The notes under the pieces: generated by a model | Database searches by the model: none | Seen by the model: only the letters and a program-made list of their open reading frames with translations | Told to the model about the DNA's origin: nothing | In this document: positions 54,953-63,802 of the stretch, one piece after another | Numbering within the stretch: the first letter of the stretch is position 1 | Layout: the number at the start of each line of letters is the position of its first letter | Assembly: GCF_013423485.1 (NCBI RefSeq) | Contig: NZ_JABFFR010000019.1 | Coordinates: forward strand, 1-64,000 | Origin: Azospirillum oleiclasticum | GTDB taxonomy: Bacteria > Pseudomonadota > Alphaproteobacteria > Azospirillales > Azospirillaceae | Reading direction: 5' to 3' | Length of the DNA stretch: 64,000 bases | Made by a program: the position numbers and the translations under genes

Positions 54953-55366
54953 ATGGCGCGCTGGCTGGTGAAGTCCGAGCCCTTCAAATACTCCTGGGAC
55001 CAGATGGTCGCGGACGGCCGTACCCATTGGAACGGGGTGCGCAACCATCAGGCGTCCAACAACCTGAAGGCCATGCGCGTCGGCGATCGCGCCTTCTTCT
55101 ACCACTCCAACGACGGGCTGGAGGTGGTGGGCGTGGTCGAAATCGTCCGCGAATACTACCCCGATCCCAGCGATCCGGCCGGACGTTTCGGCATGGTGGA
55201 CGTGGCCCCGGTGATGCCGGTGGCCACCCCCGTCACGCTGAAGCAGATCAAGGCCGACCCGCTGCTGCAGGGCATGGCGCTGGTGCGCCAGTCCCGCCTG
55301 TCGGTCTGCCCGGTGTCGGAGGAGGAATGGGCGCGGGTGTGCGAGCTGGCGGGGATCGAAGCGTAA
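54953..55366 (+). CDS. EVE domain protein
   Basis: 137 residues, a complete single EVE domain: ARWLVKSEPFKYSWDQMVAD, HWNGVRNHQASNNLKAMRVG, RAFFYHSNDGLEVVGVVEI and LVRQSRLSVCPVSEEEW. EVE domains are PUA-like and bind modified bases in RNA or DNA. Starts 10 bases after the YciI stop; together they form the tail of the tsaD-gpsA group. Confidence 0.93.
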   Translation: MARWLVKSEPFKYSWDQMVADGRTHWNGVRNHQASNNLKAMRVGDRAFFYHSNDGLEVVGVVEIVREYYPDPSDPAGRFGMVDVAPVMPVATPVTLKQIKADPLLQGMALVRQSRLSVCPVSEEEWARVCELAGIEA

Positions 55367-55369
55367 GCC

Positions 55370-56542
55370 TCAGATCACGCACAGCTCGCGCACCGGCCGG
55401 CCGGCGGCGAAGCGGTCGTAGGCGAAGACCGACAGGTCGAGCGACCGCCAGCCGCCGTGCAGGATCCATTCGGCGATGCCGCGCCCGACCCCCGGCGACT
55501 GCTGCAATCCGTGGCCCGAGAAGCCGTTGGCGAGGATGAGGTTGGCGACCTCGGGATGGGGTCCCAGGATCGCGTTCTGGTCCACGTCGTTGTACTCGTA
55601 ATGGCCGGCCCAGGCGTTGGTGACCTTGATCGCCTCGAAGGCGGGGACTCGGTTGGCCAGCGCCGGCCACAGGATGTCGTCGAACAGGTCGTGCTCGACC
55701 GTCAGGTCCAGCGTGTCGGGGTCGCGGTTGTCGGGGGGCGGGGCGCCAGCGATGAACTGCGCCCCTTCCGGCCGGAACCACACGCCCGAAGGGTCGATGA
55801 CCAGCGGGCAGCCGGGCAGAGCCTCGCGGCAGTCGAAGACGAAGACGCAGCGCTTGCGCGCCGACACCGGCAGGTCCACCCCGGCCATGGCGGCGACCGA
55901 CCGCGCCCGCGGCCCGGCGGCGTTCACCACCACCCCGCAAGGGATGCGCGTGCCGTCGAGCAGCAGCACCGCCTGAACGCGGTTGCGGGCGCGCTCCATG
56001 GCCGTGGCCTCGCCGGTCACGAAGGTCACGCCCAGCGCCTTGGCCTTGCGGCGGAAGGCCTGCATCAGGCTGTAGCCGTCGAACCACCCTTCCCCCGACA
56101 GCCCCAGCGAGCCGAGCGCCACGTCCTCCACCGACAGCCAGGGGAAGCGGGCCTTCAGCGCGTCCGGCGCCAGAAGGGCCACGTCCACCCCGGCCGCGCG
56201 CTGCACGGCGTGGTTCGCCTCCAGCACGCGCGTGCCGGCCGGCGTGGCGAGGTAGAGGTAGCCGGGCTCCCGCAGGCCGAGATCCACCGCCTCGCCCTCC
56301 ACCGACAGGTGGCGGGTGGCGTCGCGGATGAAGTCCAGCCCGAAGCGCGACAGCGCGATGTTCTGCGGGGTGGAGAATTGCTGGCGGATCGAGCTGGCCG
56401 ACAGGGCCGAGGATGCGGTTGCGTAGGTCGGGTCGCGCTCCACCACCGTCACAGTGCCGCCGAAGGCCGGGTCGGAGGCCAGGAAATACGCCACCGAAGA
56501 GCCGACGACCCCACCGCCGACGATCACCACGTCCCGCATCAC
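55370..56542 (-). CDS. FAD-dependent oxidoreductase, D-amino-acid-oxidase-like
   Basis: 390 residues. DVVIVGGGVVGSSVAYFLAS with Glu in VTVVERDPTY is the FAD Rossmann motif, LSASSIRQQFSTPQNIALSR follows, and GVVVNAAGPRARSVAAMAGV plus LILANGFSGHGLQQSPGVGR close the DAO fold. The sequence is close to the sarcosine-oxidase/FOXRED1 group. Substrate probably a secondary or D-amino acid. Convergent with the EVE gene, 3 bases apart. Confidence 0.9.
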   Translation of the reverse strand: MMRDVVIVGGGVVGSSVAYFLASDPAFGGTVTVVERDPTYATASSALSASSIRQQFSTPQNIALSRFGLDFIRDATRHLSVEGEAVDLGLREPGYLYLATPAGTRVLEANHAVQRAAGVDVALLAPDALKARFPWLSVEDVALGSLGLSGEGWFDGYSLMQAFRRKAKALGVTFVTGEATAMERARNRVQAVLLLDGTRIPCGVVVNAAGPRARSVAAMAGVDLPVSARKRCVFVFDCREALPGCPLVIDPSGVWFRPEGAQFIAGAPPPDNRDPDTLDLTVEHDLFDDILWPALANRVPAFEAIKVTNAWAGHYEYNDVDQNAILGPHPEVANLILANGFSGHGLQQSPGVGRGIAEWILHGGWRSLDLSVFAYDRFAAGRPVRELCVI

Positions 56543-56779
56543 GCCCCGCCCCTCATGATCCCGTCGCGGTGGTCGTGGGACCGACCACCCCGGCCACGAT
56601 GGCGGGGATGCCGGCCGCCTTCAAGAGGCACATGGCCTAGGGCGCAGAACACACGTCCGCCGGGAACGCCACGGGACATTCTGTCGTATGCCGGAGGGCT
56701 GATTCGATCCGTTAAGGTCCCTCCCGTGGTCAGGGGACGGATGGGCCGCCTCCCCGCCACACGAGAAGGGAGAATGAGG

Positions 56780-56854
56780 ATGAGCGAACGACTCCTCACC
56801 CTTCTGGTCCTCATCCTGGAAGTGATCAAGCACTTGCTTGAGCTTCTGCGGTAA
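56780..56854 (+). CDS. 24-residue hydrophobic peptide
   Basis: ATG 56780 to TAA 56854, with AAGGGAG upstream. The peptide is SERLLTLLVLILEVIKHLLE followed by LLR: a single amphipathic or membrane helix with Leu at heptad-like spacing. A strong terminator hairpin follows 6 bases later, so it is a self-contained unit. Size and composition resemble type I toxin peptides or small membrane regulators, but no antisense RNA can be shown. Confidence 0.5.
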   Translation: MSERLLTLLVLILEVIKHLLELLR

Positions 56855-56860
56855 GGACCG

Positions 56861-56897
56861 GACCAAGGGGGCGGGTCGCGAGCTCGCCCCCTTGGTC
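56861..56897 (+). terminator. Terminator hairpin after the 24-residue peptide
   Basis: 13-bp perfect stem GACCAAGGGGGCG (56861-56873) / CGCCCCCTTGGTC (56885-56897), 11-base loop. No T-tract, but stability is high. Confidence 0.65.
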
Positions 56898-56962
56898 AGC
56901 CGCAAATATAAGCGTTCGGTGAAGATCGGGCAAGAAGGTCGCGCGCCTCCGCCGCGCCTCCC

Positions 56963-57685
56963 CTACACCTCCAGCAGCGCGTAGGGCCGGCCCGTGTCCT
57001 TCGGGATGGCGGCGGCGACGTTGTAGACCGGGGTGCCGCGGGGCGTTCGGCCGGCGTAGGTGCCGTGGTGGGCATGGCCGTGGAAGACGGCGGTGACCGA
57101 GTAGCGGTCGATGGTCTCGGCCAGCCGGGAGGAGCCCAGGAAGGGGTGGATCTCCGCGGGCTCCCCCTCGATCGTCGCGGCGATGGGGGCGTAGTGGAGG
57201 AGCACGACGGTGCGCTCGGTCTCCAGCAGGCGCAGCGCGCTTTCCAGCTTCAGCGCCTCGTTCACCGCCTCCTGGACGAAGGCCTTGATGGCGGGCTCCC
57301 CGAAGCTGTCGAGCATGCGGCTGTCGAAGCCGCCAGCGAAGCCCTTCACGCCGGCGAAGCCGACGCCCTTCACCACGCAGTGCTCCCCTTCGATGAAGCG
57401 GACGCCGGCGTGGGAAAGGATCGCCTTCACCTCGTCCACATGGCCGCACTCGTGGTCGTGGTTGCCGAGCACGCCCAGCACCGGCATGCCGATGCCGTGC
57501 AGATCCTCCGCCAGCACCTCGGCCTCCCGCGGGCGGCCGAGGTTGGTCAGGTCGCCGCAGAGCGCCAGCACGTCGGCGCGGTCGGCAATCTCGCGAAACA
57601 TCTCGCGGTGGGCACCGGCGTTCGCCTCGCCGACATGGATGTCGCCGATGGCGGCGATGGTGATGGGCTTCTTGGTCTCGGCCAT
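56963..57685 (-). CDS. Metallophosphoesterase
   Basis: 240 residues of the calcineurin-like fold. Metal motifs: IAAIGDIHVGEA (GDxH), LALCGDLTNLG (GDxxN-like), LGVLGNHDHECG (GNHD/E), VVLLHYAPIAAT and VFHGHAHHGT (GHxH). The set is complete. Substrate unknown. It lies 20 bases downstream of a nucleotidyltransferase-fold gene on the same strand, suggesting joint action. Confidence 0.9.
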   Translation of the reverse strand: MAETKKPITIAAIGDIHVGEANAGAHREMFREIADRADVLALCGDLTNLGRPREAEVLAEDLHGIGMPVLGVLGNHDHECGHVDEVKAILSHAGVRFIEGEHCVVKGVGFAGVKGFAGGFDSRMLDSFGEPAIKAFVQEAVNEALKLESALRLLETERTVVLLHYAPIAATIEGEPAEIHPFLGSSRLAETIDRYSVTAVFHGHAHHGTYAGRTPRGTPVYNVAAAIPKDTGRPYALLEV

Positions 57686-57705
57686 GGCTCCCCGGCTCGT
57701 CGTTC

Positions 57706-58473
57706 CTATCCGTCGTTGATCCCGGCCCCGCCCACCATGTCCGCGAAGCCCCAGTCGGTGACGTCGATCAGGTAATCCTCGCGCGAATACAGGCGGCCGC
57801 GGCAGATGCGCGTCTGCGGCGCCGGCAGGCGCGACCGTTCGTGCAGGCGCGCCAGCAGTTCCTCGAACAGCCAGCCGGGGATGATGTCGCGCTCACTGGG
57901 ATAGATGAAGCGGAAGTTCAGAAGGTGGATCAGCAGCACCTCCCAATACTGGTCCATGTGGGCCAGCAGTCGCTTCCAGTCGATGTCCTGGTGACGGCGC
58001 AGGATGAGGTGGGCGACGTCGGGGCCGTCGTACTTGTGGCGGATCTGGACGAAAGCCTTGGAGAAGACCAGTTCGGTCGGCGGGATCATCTCCACGTCCA
58101 TGCCGAAGAAGCGGCCCTTGTGCGACTCCGTGAACCAGTCGTCGGTCACCGGGTTGATGGCTGCGGCGGAGTTGAAGATCACGTCGAAGAAGTGGTCGCC
58201 TTGGAAGACCTTGCCGATCCAGCGCTCGTCCTCGATGGCGGTGGCGTAGCCGCGGTCCTGGAACCAGGCCAGCAGGCGCGGGAAGTCGCCGGCCTTGCAG
58301 AACACGTCGATGTCCTTGGTCGGCCGGCTGATCCCGGTGTAGGCGCACACCGCGTAGGTGCCGCCGACCAGGAAGGGAACGCCGGATTCCCGCAGCAGCG
58401 TGAGCGCGTCCGCGTAGAAGCTCTCGGCCTCGGGGGGAACGGCGGCCTTGCCCCGCCGGGGTGACTGCGGCAT
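57706..58473 (-). CDS. Nucleotidyltransferase-fold protein
   Basis: 255 residues. VPFLVGGTYAVCAYTGISRP then TKDIDVFCKAG supplies the GG...DxD signature of Pol-beta-like nucleotidyltransferases (about residues 35-60), with a third acid in HFFDVIFNSA. The remainder is helical (HLILRRHQDIDWKRLLAHMD). Similar proteins include AbiEii-like and other minimal NTases; no function can be assigned. It precedes the metallophosphoesterase. Confidence 0.82.
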   Translation of the reverse strand: MPQSPRRGKAAVPPEAESFYADALTLLRESGVPFLVGGTYAVCAYTGISRPTKDIDVFCKAGDFPRLLAWFQDRGYATAIEDERWIGKVFQGDHFFDVIFNSAAAINPVTDDWFTESHKGRFFGMDVEMIPPTELVFSKAFVQIRHKYDGPDVAHLILRRHQDIDWKRLLAHMDQYWEVLLIHLLNFRFIYPSERDIIPGWLFEELLARLHERSRLPAPQTRICRGRLYSREDYLIDVTDWGFADMVGGAGINDG

Positions 58474-58513
58474 CGGGTCGATCGCTCCTTGGTCGATGGG
58501 CGATGGGGTGGGA

Positions 58514-58708
58514 TCAGCAGCAGCGCGGCGGGCCGCTGCCGTCGAAGCGGCGGTCCTGCACGAAGCGGAAAAACTCCTCGTAGCTCATCACCGGTTCCTC
58601 GGGGTGGTTGAGGCGGCGGTGCGCCACATAGGTGTCGTAATCCGGCACACCCACCATCAACCGCGCGGCGCGGCGCAGACCGAGGTAGAGGTCGTAGGCC
58701 TCACGCAT
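58514..58708 (-). CDS. YbdD/YjiX family protein, CstA partner
   Basis: 64 residues. [40 protein letters not shown] and a Cys-Cys end (GSGPPRCC) are typical of YbdD. In enterobacteria YbdD/YjiX is needed for function of the neighbouring CstA/BtsT pyruvate transporter. The start overlaps the cstA stop by 8 bases, so the two are coupled. Confidence 0.92.
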   Translation of the reverse strand: MREAYDLYLGLRRAARLMVGVPDYDTYVAHRRLNHPEEPVMSYEEFFRFVQDRRFDGSGPPRCC

Positions 58709-60770
58709 GGCGCGCCCCCGCCGGCGCTTGGCCGCCCATCACCTCGTTCACCGTGACGCCGGGGGTCGCGAGCGCGCGGCGCACCCAGATCACCCCGAAC
58801 ACCACCATCGCCACCACGATCGCCATGAACAGGCCGGTGAGGGCCGCGTCCACATAGTCGTTGACGATCACCCGGCTCATCTCCGCCGCCGACTTGGCGG
58901 GGGCCAGGATGCGCCCCTCGGCCAGCGCCTGCGAGAAGCCGTCGGCGTGCGCCAGGAAACCGATCCGCGGGTCGGGATGGAACAGCTTCTGCCAGCCGGC
59001 GGTCAGCGTGCAGATCAGCAGCCAGACGGTGGGCAGGATGGTCACCCAGGCGTGGCGCTGGCGCTTCATCTTGAACAGCACCACCGTGCACACGGTCAGC
59101 GCGATGGCGGCCAGCATCTGGTTGGCGATGCCGAACAGCGGCCACAGCGTGTTGATGCCGCCCAGCGGATCGATCACGCCCTGGTAGAGGAAATAGCCCC
59201 AGGCCCCCACCGCCAGCGAGGTGGCGACGAGGTTGGCCCCCCAGCTCTGGGTGTTGCGCATGGCCGGCACCGCGGTACCCAGAAGATCCTGGATCATGAA
59301 GCGCAGCACGCGGGTGCCGGCGTCCACCGTGGTCAGGATGAACAGCGCCTCGAACAGGATGGCGAAATGGTACCAGAAGGCCATCAGCCCGCGCCCGCCG
59401 ATCAGGCCCGACAGGATCTCCGCCATGCCGACCGCCAGGGTCGGCGCGCCACCGGCGCGCGACAGGATCGTCGATTCGCCAACGTCGCGGGCGATCTGCT
59501 CCAGCTCCGCGGGCGTGATGGCGAAGCCCCAGCTTGCGATGGTCTGGGCGGCGGTGGCGGCATCCGTCCCGATCAGGGCCGGCGGGCTGTTCATGGCGAA
59601 ATAGACGCCGGGGTGCAGGATGCAGGCGGCGATCAGCGCCATGATGGCGACGAAGGATTCCGTCAGCATGCCGCCGTAGCCGATCAGCCGGGCCTGCGTC
59701 TCGTTCTCCAGCATCTTGGGCGTGGTGCCGGACGAGATCAGCGCGTGGAAGCCCGACACGGCACCGCAGGCGATGGTGATGAACAGGAAGGGGAACAGCG
59801 CGCCGGAGAAGACCGGGCCGCTGCCGTCGATGAAGCGGGTGACCGACGGCATCTGCATATGCGGCTGCACCACCGCGATGCCGACCGCCAGCGCCAGGAT
59901 CGCCCCGATCTTCAGGAAGGTGGAGAGATAGTCGCGCGGGGCCAGCAGGAACCACACCGGCAGAACCGAGGCGCAGAAGCCGTAGGCGATGATCATCAGC
60001 GCCAGCGCCTCGCCGGAGAAGGTGAAGAGCGGGGCCAGCGTCGGGCTCTCGCTCACCGGCTGGCCGAGCACGATGGCCGCCATCAGCAGCACGAAGCCGA
60101 TCACCGACATCTCGGCGATGCGGCCCGGCCGCAGGAAGCGGCCGTACACGCCCATGAACATGGCGATGGGGATGGTGCAGAAGACGGTGAAGGTGCCCCA
60201 GGGGCTGCCCACCAGCGCCTTCACGACCACCAGCGCCAGCACGGCGACCAGGATCACCATGATCAGCATGACGCCGATCAGCGCGATCACGCCCGCCACC
60301 GGCCCCATCTCCATCCGCACCATGTCGCCGAGCGACCGCCCGTCACGGCGGGTGGAGGCGAAGAGCACGATGAAGTCCTGCACCGCCCCGGCCAGCACGG
60401 CGCCGACCAGGATCCACAGTACCCCCGGCAGATAGCCCATCTGCGCCGCCAGCACCGGCCCGACCAGCGGCCCGGCGCCGGCGATGGCCGCGAAATGATG
60501 GCCGAACAGCACGTATTTGTCGGTGGGCACATAGTCGAGCCCGTCGTTGTGGCGCATCGCCGGCGTGGTGCGCGCCGGGTCCAGCCCGACCACGCGCCGC
60601 GCGATGAACAGCCCGTAGAACCGATACGCGACCATGTAGGCGCAGACCGCGCACACCACGATCCACAGCGCGTTGATGGTCTCCCCGCGGCTGAGCGCGA
60701 TGACCGCGGCGCTGACCACCAGCAAAGCCACCGCCGCCACCCAGGCGGCACCCGACAGCACCCTGTTCAT
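58701..60770 (-). CDS. cstA: CstA family carbon-starvation/pyruvate (peptide) transporter
   Basis: 689 residues with about 16-18 membrane helices. Signatures: [60 protein letters not shown] and [20 protein letters not shown]. CstA/BtsT proteins take up pyruvate, and CstA was also linked to peptide use in starvation. ATG 60770 has GGGAGG nine bases upstream; ATG 60779 lacks spacing. The frame is open 1.5 kb further upstream without coding character. Confidence 0.95.
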   Translation of the reverse strand: MNRVLSGAAWVAAVALLVVSAAVIALSRGETINALWIVVCAVCAYMVAYRFYGLFIARRVVGLDPARTTPAMRHNDGLDYVPTDKYVLFGHHFAAIAGAGPLVGPVLAAQMGYLPGVLWILVGAVLAGAVQDFIVLFASTRRDGRSLGDMVRMEMGPVAGVIALIGVMLIMVILVAVLALVVVKALVGSPWGTFTVFCTIPIAMFMGVYGRFLRPGRIAEMSVIGFVLLMAAIVLGQPVSESPTLAPLFTFSGEALALMIIAYGFCASVLPVWFLLAPRDYLSTFLKIGAILALAVGIAVVQPHMQMPSVTRFIDGSGPVFSGALFPFLFITIACGAVSGFHALISSGTTPKMLENETQARLIGYGGMLTESFVAIMALIAACILHPGVYFAMNSPPALIGTDAATAAQTIASWGFAITPAELEQIARDVGESTILSRAGGAPTLAVGMAEILSGLIGGRGLMAFWYHFAILFEALFILTTVDAGTRVLRFMIQDLLGTAVPAMRNTQSWGANLVATSLAVGAWGYFLYQGVIDPLGGINTLWPLFGIANQMLAAIALTVCTVVLFKMKRQRHAWVTILPTVWLLICTLTAGWQKLFHPDPRIGFLAHADGFSQALAEGRILAPAKSAAEMSRVIVNDYVDAALTGLFMAIVVAMVVFGVIWVRRALATPGVTVNEVMGGQAPAGARHA

Positions 60771-60956
60771 GATCCGCATCCTCCCCCCCGGTGGCCACCG
60801 CTTGCGGCGGCGGCGCCATCCACAACAGGTGAAGACGTCCGACCGGCACCGCACCCTGCTCGATTTTCCCTGGAAGCCACCGGCCTGCAGGCTCGGGAAC
60901 CTCGCGCACGCCGCACCCGTTGAACCGGTGACCATCGATAACCACGGAGACGGGAC

Positions 60957-61490
60957 ATGGCTGCTTGTCACGCCGGCCGCGCGACCCTTCTGGTCGCGGC
61001 GGGCATCCTGATGCTGGCGGCCGGACCCGCGGCGGCCCAGGGCTGTGCGGATCGGGTGGAACGCTTCGCCGCGACGCAGAACCTGACCCCGACCATCCCA
61101 CCCACCGGCCGCGCGCCGCAGGAATCCACCGGCAGCAGCGCGCCCGCCATCGAGGGCAGCGGCTCGGGGGCGGCCACGGCCGAACGGCTGAACCAGTCGG
61201 GGGGCGTGATGCTGCCTCCGGCCACCGGCGACCAGGCGGTGATCGAACCGCCGCGCATTGGGGCCGGGGCCATGCCGACCGCGCCGAACGTCGCCCCCGA
61301 CCCGGGGGCCGGGGCACCGCCACCGGCCGCCGGCGGCATGACCCAGGCGGCGCGGCGCGCGCAGGTCGACTCCCTGGTCACCGCTGCGCGTCAGGCCGCC
61401 CTGTCCGGCGACGAGGGGCGGTGCGAGGACAGCCTGTCGCAGGCGATGGAGCTCGCCCGCGGCGGATCCGGTCACGGCCAGGGGGGGTGA
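60957..61490 (+). CDS. Secreted low-complexity protein
   Basis: 177 residues. The first 28 residues are a signal peptide (RATLLVAAGILMLAAGPAAA then QG), with cleavage likely after AAA. The mature part is rich in Ala, Gly and Pro (PPTGRAPQESTGSSAPAIEG, APDPGAGAPPPAAGG) and ends in a helical segment with two Cys overall (ADRVERF region and GRCEDSLSQAMEL). GGAGACGGG precedes the ATG. No family recognised. Confidence 0.72.
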   Translation: MAACHAGRATLLVAAGILMLAAGPAAAQGCADRVERFAATQNLTPTIPPTGRAPQESTGSSAPAIEGSGSGAATAERLNQSGGVMLPPATGDQAVIEPPRIGAGAMPTAPNVAPDPGAGAPPPAAGGMTQAARRAQVDSLVTAARQAALSGDEGRCEDSLSQAMELARGGSGHGQGG

Positions 61491-61492
61491 CC

Positions 61493-61666
61493 ATGCCGGT
61501 CCGGCACTTCTCCCCCTACCCGCCGCAGCCACCGCAGCCCCCGACGGCGCCGCCCGTACCCGTCCCCGACGTGCCCGGCGACCCCAGCCGCCCACCGCTC
61601 GGCGAGCCTCCGCCGCCCATCCCCGTGCCGCCGACCGAGCCGCCGCCGGTGCCGGACCGGCTGTGA
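61493..61666 (+). CDS. Proline-rich small protein
   Basis: 57 residues, more than 40% Pro: PVRHFSPYPPQPPQPPTAPP continuing as VPVPDVPGDPSRPP and PPTEPPPVPDRL. It starts 2 bases after the stop of the secreted protein, with a GGGGGGG tract as Shine-Dalgarno, so it is translated from the same message. No signal peptide. Function unknown; such sequences form polyproline helices that bind other proteins. Confidence 0.55.
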   Translation: MPVRHFSPYPPQPPQPPTAPPVPVPDVPGDPSRPPLGEPPPPIPVPPTEPPPVPDRL

Positions 61667-61796
61667 CCGTGCCGGTGGATCGCGGTCGCATGGATGCCGG
61701 GGCATGCGCTGTGACTTGCCAGCGACGCCCGGCCGGGCGATGTGATGGGAACCGACCGATCATCGGTCCGGCGCCGTCACGGAGTTCCGAGCCCTC

Positions 61797-62387
61797 ATGC
61801 GCAGCAGCCATCCGCCAAAGAGCCACGCCTTCCGCACCCCGTCCACCGTCGGCACGGCCGTGGAGGTCACCCTGAAATGGTTCGATCCCGTCCGCGGATT
61901 CGGCTTCGTGAAGCTGGCGGACGGGTCCCCCGACGCGCTGCTGCCCGGCGTGCTGGTGCGGGACGGCGGGCATGGCCCGTTGCCGGACGGGACCACGCTG
62001 GTCGTCGATGTGGTCGACGGGCGCAAGGGCCGGCAGGTATCCGCGATCCATGCCGTGGACAGGTCCACGGCCCGCCCTGCCGCGCCGACGACGATGGCCG
62101 GCGCTCGTCCAGCCGGTGATCGTTCCGCCACGCCACGTCGTTCGCCCCCTCCGGCGCGTGCCGCTGTCGCCGGAGCCGGCGAACCGGTGGAGGGCACCGT
62201 CAAATGGTACAACGGCGAGAAGGGGTACGGCTTCGTCGCGCTGGATGGCGGCGGACGCGACGTGTTCGTGCATGCGAGCACGCTGGAGAGCGCCGGGCTG
62301 TCACGACTGGACGAGAACCAGCGGGTGCGGATGACCGTCCGGCAGGGCGAGAAAGGACCGGAGGCATCTTCGATCCACGCGCTGTGA
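61797..62387 (+). CDS. Two-domain cold-shock-domain protein
   Basis: 196 residues. The N-terminal CSD (about 22-88) has VTLKWFDPVRGFGFVKLADG as RNP1 but the RNP2 position reads DALLPGVLV instead of DVFVHxS. The C-terminal CSD (about 130-196) is intact: GTVKWYNGEKGYGFVALDGG and DVFVHASTLE. A disordered basic linker joins them. Double CSD proteins are common in alphaproteobacteria and bind single-stranded RNA or DNA. No clear Shine-Dalgarno. Confidence 0.9.
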   Translation: MRSSHPPKSHAFRTPSTVGTAVEVTLKWFDPVRGFGFVKLADGSPDALLPGVLVRDGGHGPLPDGTTLVVDVVDGRKGRQVSAIHAVDRSTARPAAPTTMAGARPAGDRSATPRRSPPPARAAVAGAGEPVEGTVKWYNGEKGYGFVALDGGGRDVFVHASTLESAGLSRLDENQRVRMTVRQGEKGPEASSIHAL

Positions 62388-62438
62388 TACGCCGGCGGGG
62401 GTGCGACAACCTGTATAAGAAAATTCTTGATCGCAATC

Positions 62439-62468
62439 TTGACCGTCCGTATGCCCAACAGACATACT
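62439..62468 (+). promoter_or_regulatory. Putative sigma-70 promoter for the CBS gene
   Basis: TTGACC (62439-62444), 18-base spacer, CATACT (62463-62468), in an AT-richer stretch. A near-repeat CTTGATCG stands just before CTTGACCG. CCGCGG-cataa-CCGCGG then forms a small hairpin in the leader. Confidence 0.45.
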
Positions 62469-62584
62469 CCTCATTCCGCACCGCGGCATAACCGCGGAGG
62501 ACGGGACGGGAAGCATTCACACAACGGGTGACGCTCCGCGGCCGGAAGCCGTGGGCCGAACGCCGAGGGGCAAGGAAGCGAGAC

Positions 62585-63043
62585 ATGCCGAACCGCAAGC
62601 TGATACCCGACGTGATCACCGGCCAGGATCTCGTCTGCATGGCGCCCGGCACCCCGGTGCGCGACGCCGTGCGGATGATGGCGGAGAAGCGCATCGGCGC
62701 CATTCTGGTGATGGAGAATGGAAGCCTGAAGGGCATCTTCACCGAACGCGACGTCACCGTCCGCGTGGTCGCCGCCGGCCTCGACGCCGAGCGGACCGCG
62801 CTGGAGGAGGTGATGACCGCCGCGCCCGACACGCTGCCGCCTGACGCCAAGGCGATCGAGGCGCTGTCGCTGATGGAGGAGCGTCGCTACCGTCACCTGC
62901 CTGTGGTGGCGGCCGACGGTACAGTGAAGGGGATCGTCTCCATCCGCGACCTGTTCGCCGTGGTCCGCCTCTCCCTGGAGGAGGAGATCAAGACGCGGGA
63001 GGAGTTCATGTTCGGCAGCGGCTATTCGGCCGGGGTCGCGTGA
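62585..63043 (+). CDS. CBS-domain pair protein
   Basis: 152 residues made of two CBS motifs: VRDAVRMMAEKRIGAILVME then GIFTERDVTVRVV (about 25-75), and AIEALSLMEERRYRHLPVVA then GIVSIRDLFAVV (about 95-140). CBS pairs bind adenosyl nucleotides and regulate partners. There is no attached enzyme domain. AAGGA precedes the ATG at 62585. Confidence 0.9.
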   Translation: MPNRKLIPDVITGQDLVCMAPGTPVRDAVRMMAEKRIGAILVMENGSLKGIFTERDVTVRVVAAGLDAERTALEEVMTAAPDTLPPDAKAIEALSLMEERRYRHLPVVAADGTVKGIVSIRDLFAVVRLSLEEEIKTREEFMFGSGYSAGVA

Positions 63044-63145
63044 CCATCCGGCGGGCGGAGGCGGCTTCGGCTTGACCTCATCCACCTCCGCCCCGATATT
63101 CCGCACTGCAAACTTTTCGATTTTCGTTGCGCATCAAGGACCGCC

Positions 63146-63760
63146 ATGCCGCTTTCCCCGTCCGCCGACCGCGAGCCCATCCACACCCGCCGGATCACCT
63201 GCCGGGGGTATCGCCGTGCGGACGGCCTGTGGGACGTCGAGGGCCAACTGACCGACGTCAAGACCTACGACTTTCAGACCGAGGAATGCGGCCTGCGCGA
63301 GCCCGGCGACCCGATCCACGAGATGTGGGTGCGGCTGACGCTGGACGACGACTTCATCGTGCGCGGGGTCGAGGCGGTGACCGACAAGAGCCCGTATCTC
63401 TCCTGCGGCGTCGTGACGTCGAAGTTCCAGTCGCTGGTCGGGTTGACCATCCGGTCGGGATGGACGCGGGCGGTGAAGGAGCGACTCGGAGGACCGCAGG
63501 CCTGCACCCACCTCGTGGAGCTGCTGGGGCCCATCGCCACCACGGCTTTCCAGACCATCTATCCGGTCCTCGCCCGCGAACAGGCCGACCGCGCGCGGCA
63601 GGACAGGGCCGCCGGCCGGACCGCGCCGCCACGGCGCGGCCGGCCGGCGCTGCTCAACATGTGCCACATCTTCGCCAGCGACGGCCCGGTGACGCGCGAC
63701 CTCTGGCCGGAACACTACACCGGCCCCGTGGACGCCCCGGCCGCGGAGGCCGCGGAGTAG
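63146..63760 (+). CDS. DUF2889 family protein
   Basis: 204 residues. HTRRITCRGYRRADGLWDVE, DPIHEMWVRLTLDDDFIVRG, ACTHLVELLGPIATTAFQTI and LNMCHIFASDGPVTRDLWPE match DUF2889, found widely in proteobacteria without known function. The Cys and His residues are conserved in the family and could bind metal. Starts about 100 bases after the CBS gene. Confidence 0.9.
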   Translation: MPLSPSADREPIHTRRITCRGYRRADGLWDVEGQLTDVKTYDFQTEECGLREPGDPIHEMWVRLTLDDDFIVRGVEAVTDKSPYLSCGVVTSKFQSLVGLTIRSGWTRAVKERLGGPQACTHLVELLGPIATTAFQTIYPVLAREQADRARQDRAAGRTAPPRRGRPALLNMCHIFASDGPVTRDLWPEHYTGPVDAPAAEAAE

Positions 63761-63802
63761 GCGCCGTCCGACGGCGGCTCGCGCCCGGCCGGGGTTCCGG
63801 CG

